64,000 nt of DNA. It comes from Synergistaceae bacterium. Lineage in GTDB: Bacteria; Synergistota; Synergistia; Synergistales; Aminobacteriaceae. The DNA lies in assembly GCA_018436725.1 (NCBI GenBank), contig JAHDKT010000062.1:1-64000 (forward strand). Direction: 5' to 3'. The position numbers were made by a program, and so were the translations under genes. The first letter of the stretch is position 1, and every line of letters begins with the position of its first letter. The notes beneath the pieces are model-generated. The model was given only the letters and a program-made list of their open reading frames with translations, had not been told where the DNA came from and made no database searches. Positions 60,444 to 64,000 of this stretch are shown here, piece by piece.

Positions 60444-62347
60444 ACGCTCTCCCCCCGATGAAGGTTCCCCCTGTTCCCGGAGCGCGCTTCTTCCCCGTGA
60501 ACAGGAAGGATATGGAAGAGCGCGGCTGGAACGAGCTGGATTTTCTCTTCGTGAGCGGCGACGCTTATGTGGACCATCCGGCCTTCGGCACGGCGGTGAT
60601 CGCCCGCGTGCTGGATGCCGCAGGTTTTCGCGTGGGCATCCTGGCCCAGCCCGACTGGCGTTCGCGGGACGCGTTCCTCTCCATGGGGCGGCCGAAGCAT
60701 GCGGCGCTCGTCTCCGCAGGCAACCTCGACTCGATGCTCAACAAGCTGACGGCCTCGAAGAAGAGCCGGAGCACCGACAGCTACTCCCCCGGCGGGCAGG
60801 CGGGGTTGCGCCCGGACAGGGCGACGATCGCCTACTGCAGCAGGGTGAAAGAGTGCTGGAAAGACCTTCCGGTCATCATCGGCGGCGTGGAGGCGAGCCT
60901 CCGGCGGTTCGCACACTACGACTACTGGTCCGACGAGGTGCGGCGTTCCATCCTCTTCGACAGCCAGGCGGACCTGCTGGTCTACGGAATGGGGGAGCTT
61001 CAGATTCGACAGATCGCCGATCTGCTCTCCAGGGGCGTCCCCGTGGGACGGCTGAGTGATCTTCGGGGAACCGTCTACAGGACGAACGAGTTTCCGGAGA
61101 TCCGCGGCAAGTTCGTGGAGATTCCGTCTTACGAAGAGGTTGCAGTAGAAAAGCAGCGCTTCGCCGAGGCCTTCCGCATGCAGGACGCCGAGCAGGACGC
61201 GTTTCACGGCAAGACGGTGGTACAGCGTCACGGCGCGTCGTATATAGTGCAGAACCCTCCCGCTCAACCGCTTACGATGGAGGAGATGGACGCCGTCTAT
61301 GCGCTTCCGTACCCCCGTACCTATCACCCGATGTACGAAGCCGCGGGGGGCGTCCCCGCGATCGCCGAGGTGCGTTTCAGCCTGACCAGCCATCGCGGCT
61401 GCTTCGGAAGCTGTGCTTTCTGCGCCATCCACTATCATCAAGGGCGGATCATTCAGAGTCGCAGCCACGACTCCCTGCTTCGGGAGGCGCGCATTCTGAC
61501 CGAACTGCCCGACTTCAAGGGGTACATCCACGACGTCGGCGGTCCGACGGCGAACTTCCGTATTCCCGCATGCGACCAGCAGCTCGACAGAGGAGCGTGC
61601 AGAAACAGGCAGTGCCTCTCCCCGAATCCCTGTCCAAAACTCCGCGCCGATCACTCGGACTATATCGACCTGCTTCGGAAGCTGCGCGCGCTTCCGAAGG
61701 TGAAGAAGGTCTTCATCCGCTCCGGCATTCGCTTCGACTATCTTCTGGCGGACAAGAAGGGCGGGTTCCTTGAGGAGCTGTGCGCGCACCATGTAAGCGG
61801 GCAGTTGAAGGTGGCGCCCGAGCACGTTTCGTCCCGGGTGCTGGCGTTGATGGGGAAGCCGGGACGCGAGGTGTACGAAGAGTTCCGCCGTTCCTACGCA
61901 GCGATGAACGAAAAGCTGGGGAAGAAGCAGTACCTCGTGCCGTACTTCATCGCCTCCCACCCCGGAGCGACGCTGGAGGATGCGGTGGAGCTGGCGGAGT
62001 ATCTGCGCGATATTCACTTCCAGCCCGAGCAGGTGCAGGACTTCATCCCCACGCCGGGGAGTCTGTCGACCTGCATGTACTACACCGGCCTGAACCCGTT
62101 CACCGGCGAGGCCGTGCCCTCCGCGAAGGACAGAAACGAGCGGAAGATGCAGCGCGTGCTGTTGCAATACGCCGAGCCGAAGAACCGCGAGGCGGTCATA
62201 CAGGCGCTTGAGGCCGCAGGCAGGAAGGACCTGATCGGCGTCGGACCGTCCTGCCTGGTCCAGCCGCAGCACCGCGAGCCGCAAAAAAAGAGCGCGCCCC
62301 GCTCCGAGAGGAGGACTCGCTCCGGGAAAACTGGCGGGCGGAGGTAA
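60440..62347 (+). CDS. YgiQ-family radical SAM protein
   Basis: The radical SAM cluster motif is RGCFGSCAFCAIHYHQG near residue 315, and the family opening FLFVSGDAYVDHPAFGTAVI is at residues ~35-54. At 635 residues it matches the YgiQ/UPF0313 family, whose reaction is unknown. The C-terminal tail is basic and disordered. TTG 60440 overlaps the previous stop (TTGA); ATG 60458 is an alternative. It ends one base from the convergent transporter gene. Confidence 0.88.
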   Translation: MNALPPMKVPPVPGARFFPVNRKDMEERGWNELDFLFVSGDAYVDHPAFGTAVIARVLDAAGFRVGILAQPDWRSRDAFLSMGRPKHAALVSAGNLDSMLNKLTASKKSRSTDSYSPGGQAGLRPDRATIAYCSRVKECWKDLPVIIGGVEASLRRFAHYDYWSDEVRRSILFDSQADLLVYGMGELQIRQIADLLSRGVPVGRLSDLRGTVYRTNEFPEIRGKFVEIPSYEEVAVEKQRFAEAFRMQDAEQDAFHGKTVVQRHGASYIVQNPPAQPLTMEEMDAVYALPYPRTYHPMYEAAGGVPAIAEVRFSLTSHRGCFGSCAFCAIHYHQGRIIQSRSHDSLLREARILTELPDFKGYIHDVGGPTANFRIPACDQQLDRGACRNRQCLSPNPCPKLRADHSDYIDLLRKLRALPKVKKVFIRSGIRFDYLLADKKGGFLEELCAHHVSGQLKVAPEHVSSRVLALMGKPGREVYEEFRRSYAAMNEKLGKKQYLVPYFIASHPGATLEDAVELAEYLRDIHFQPEQVQDFIPTPGSLSTCMYYTGLNPFTGEAVPSAKDRNERKMQRVLLQYAEPKNREAVIQALEAAGRKDLIGVGPSCLVQPQHREPQKKSAPRSERRTRSGKTGGRR

Positions 62348-62348
62348 C

Positions 62349-63266
62349 TCAGGCCTTCTCCCGCGCCGCCTCGGCGCGGAGCGTAACCGAACGCAGCAGC
62401 GACGGCCCCGCCTCCGTGAGGAGGACGGCCACGAAGATGAGCGCGCACCCCGCCGCCATGCGCGGGCTGAAGATCTCTCCGAGGAAATAAATTCCCGCGA
62501 ACGCTCCGAAGACCGATTCGAGGCTCAGCAGGATGGCCGTATGGGTGGAGGGCGTGAATTTTTGTGCCGTATTCTGAACGGCGAAAGCCACGATGGTGCA
62601 GAAGATCACGGTGTACGCGATGCTCCGGAGGCCGCTTCCTCCCTGGAAGCCGGGCCATGTCTCGAAGACGAGCGCGGCCGGCAGGCTCAGCAGGCACACC
62701 ATGAGAATCTGCAGCGCCGCGAGAACCATCGGGTCCTTCTTCGCGGCGAAGTGCTCGATCGCGATGAGGTGACAGGCGAAGAAGAAGGCGCAGACGAGGG
62801 TGAGCAGATCCCCTTTGCCGATGGACAGCGCTCCTTCCTGGAGCGTCAGCATCCCCATGCCGACGAGACAGACGAAGGAGGCAAGGAAGGAGAGGATGCC
62901 TGGAAAAATCCTCCGCAAGCCCCACGAGAGCAACGGGACGATGACGACATATGTCGCCGTGAGGAACGCCTGTTTTCCGGGCGTCGTGTAGTTCAGCCCG
63001 AGCGTCTGCGTCGCGAAGCCGAGAAAGAGAAAGACGCCGATGATCGCTCCGGCACGAAGGTCTTCCTTGGAAACGGCGGCGAGGCGACGCCGGAAGAGGA
63101 GTCCCATGATGAGGGCCGCCGAGCCGAAGCGCAGCGCGAGAAGCCAGAATGTGGGGAACGTGTCGAGCGCATCCTTCATCGCGACGAAGCCGAGGCCCCA
63201 GAAGAGGGCGACGAAGACGAGCGAGATGTCCGCGAGGATAGTTTTCAGCTTTGGAGAAAGGTGCAT
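62349..63266 (-). CDS. EamA/DMT-family transporter
   Basis: A 305-residue membrane protein with about ten helices in two EamA repeats: FVALFWGLGFVAMKDALDT in the first and SLESVFGAFAGIYFLGE in the second. The family exports metabolites; the substrate is not predictable. The start is the ATG at 63264-63266 (MHLSPKLKTIL), which follows GGGAGTGA; the frame is open 22 codons further but without a ribosome-binding site. It faces ygiQ with one base between the stops. Confidence 0.9.
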   Translation of the reverse strand: MHLSPKLKTILADISLVFVALFWGLGFVAMKDALDTFPTFWLLALRFGSAALIMGLLFRRRLAAVSKEDLRAGAIIGVFLFLGFATQTLGLNYTTPGKQAFLTATYVVIVPLLSWGLRRIFPGILSFLASFVCLVGMGMLTLQEGALSIGKGDLLTLVCAFFFACHLIAIEHFAAKKDPMVLAALQILMVCLLSLPAALVFETWPGFQGGSGLRSIAYTVIFCTIVAFAVQNTAQKFTPSTHTAILLSLESVFGAFAGIYFLGEIFSPRMAAGCALIFVAVLLTEAGPSLLRSVTLRAEAAREKA

Positions 63267-63613
63267 GCGATTCACTCCCGATACGGAAAATAGACGGTGC
63301 TCTGCAAATCGAGTACCGGGAGAGTATAGCATCTTCCGCGAAAAAAGACACAGTCGTTCTCTCGGCGCAGTGTTCCTTCAAAGGAATACCAAACGGAGGA
63401 AGAGCTGTGTTCGGACTTCTCGTCGGCGTATTTTACGCGTCCCGGCAGTCCGGCCCGGATTCCTTCGACGGCATTTCCTTCCGTTCCTATTTTGTGAGAG
63501 TTTTAACTTTCATTTACAAGCTCCGTAGAGGGAGTATAATGTATTCGATGCATTTCTTCGTTCCGCAGGGGAGTTTTGCGGTTTTCAAATTTATGTGACG
63601 GGAGGTGGAGTAT
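63267..63613 (+). other. Intergenic region between divergent eamA and mnhE; possible small ORF
   Basis: This 347-base gap is between divergently oriented genes. AGTATA at 63323-63328 may be a minus-strand -10 (TATACT) for eamA with a poor -35. A plus-strand frame from GTG 63406 to 63600, preceded by GGAGGAAGAGCT, would encode 64 residues (MFGLLVGVFYASRQ at the start) with high-GC third positions for the first half only. It crosses a good promoter and has no recognised homology, so I do not call it a gene. Confidence 0.3.
63515..63542 (+). promoter_or_regulatory. Probable promoter for the mnhE operon
   Basis: TTTACA (63515-63520) and a perfect TATAAT (63537-63542) are 16 bases apart, about 70 bases before the mnhE start. 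It suggests that mnhE begins a new operon running off the window. Confidence 0.7.
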
Positions 63614-64000
63614 GTGTTTATTTTTTTCGCCTCGTTTCTGATGTATCTTCTCCTTGTCTGGTCCGGGAGCGGTATCCCGATGATCGAGGTCGCCATAGGT
63701 CTTCTCTTGGCGACGGCGATCACCTTCGCGTACACGACCTGGCATCCGGAGAGGAAGCTCAGTAGACGGGGGCTTGATCCGAGACGTTGGTTCGGTTTCG
63801 TAGCGTACCTTTTCGGACCTTTCGCATTGGGGGTGGCGAAAGCGAATATCGATGTCGCGAAGCGAGTCGTCACGGGAAAGATCCGTCCGGGCATCGTCAA
63901 GGTGACGCCCGAGCTGAAGAGCGATGTCGCCAGGACTTTGCTGGCGGATTCGATCACGCTGACGCCGGGGACGCTCACCGTGGATATTGACGATGCGGGC
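63614..64000 (+). CDS. mnhE: Na+/H+ antiporter subunit E, partial (cut by window end)
   Basis: From GTG 63614, seven bases after GGAGGT, the frame stays open for 129 codons to the window edge. Two N-terminal hydrophobic helices (FIFFASFLMYLLLVWSG and IEVAIGLLLATAITFAY) and the later RWFGFVAYLFGPFALGVAKA match MnhE/MrpE, with TLLADSITLTPGTLTVDI as its signature end. It is a subunit of multi-gene Mrp antiporters, so further mnh genes are expected downstream. Confidence 0.85.
   Translation, partial: MFIFFASFLMYLLLVWSGSGIPMIEVAIGLLLATAITFAYTTWHPERKLSRRGLDPRRWFGFVAYLFGPFALGVAKANIDVAKRVVTGKIRPGIVKVTPELKSDVARTLLADSITLTPGTLTVDIDDAG

Noticed and set aside
63541-63600. 19-residue leader-like frame (MYSMHFFVPQGSF start) before mnhE
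   Set aside because: It begins inside the TATAAT box, so it would not be on the transcript, and has no ribosome-binding site.

Overview
The window is about 64 kb of GC-rich bacterial chromosome. It joins a core translation locus, a flagellar locus and a flagellin-glycosylation island. FlgA, FlgH and FlgI (P- and L-ring proteins) point to a diderm. The order rplQ-ecfA1-ecfA2-ecfT-truA, the mreB-flgF-flgG linkage, zinc-type S14 and the FliW/CsrA pair recall Firmicutes and relatives. That mix fits the Synergistota best, but this is inference; no 16S gene is present.

Region 1 (1-19192): the 3' end of tuf, then the S10-spc-alpha ribosomal cluster (rpsJ to rplO), secY, adk, map, a KOW-domain gene and infA. 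A promoter in the infA-rpmJ gap appears to start the alpha group (rpmJ-rpsM-rpsK-rpsD-rpoA-rplQ). The ECF transporter module (ecfA1, ecfA2, ecfT) and truA follow. EcfA1 carries an unusual tandem-repeat insert.

Region 2 (19284-25003): mreB, then flgF, flgG, flgA, flgH, flgI and a FlgJ-type rod-binding protein. Region 3 (25004-27943): a tight set of small accessory genes (Cys-cluster protein, DUF3084 protein, zinc ribbon, GNAT, ComF).

Region 4 (27916-40937): late flagellar genes flgM, flgN, flgK, a very large flgL, fliW, csrA, a Maf-type flagellin glycosyltransferase, a 785-residue flagellin and flaG. Sigma-28-like promoters lie before flgM, maf and flagellin. The flagellin leader holds a hairpin with AGGA in its loop and a second ACAAGGA over the ribosome-binding site, the layout expected for CsrA repression relieved by FliW.

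Region 5 (41058-53414): a nonulosonic-acid island. PtmE, LegB, LegC, LegH, LegG, LegI and LegF would make CMP-legionaminic acid. A PP-loop amidotransferase with HisH- and HisF-like partners would convert an N-acetyl group to acetamidino. A hexapeptide transferase, a class III aminotransferase and an SDR add uncharacterised steps. Maf is the probable enzyme that attaches the sugar to flagellin.

Region 6 (53415-55289): a decay zone with two pieces of Rpn/PD-(D/E)XK-type genes, a RelB/RelE-like pair with a truncated toxin, and a frameshifted C-terminal half of a PseG-like gene. Region 7 (55290-64000): nitroreductase, CDF metal transporter, glnS, a zinc-ribbon/SH3-like membrane protein, a YgiQ radical SAM protein, an EamA transporter on the minus strand, and the start of an mnhE/mrpE antiporter gene cut by the window end. 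No tRNA, rRNA, CRISPR array or intact insertion sequence was seen.
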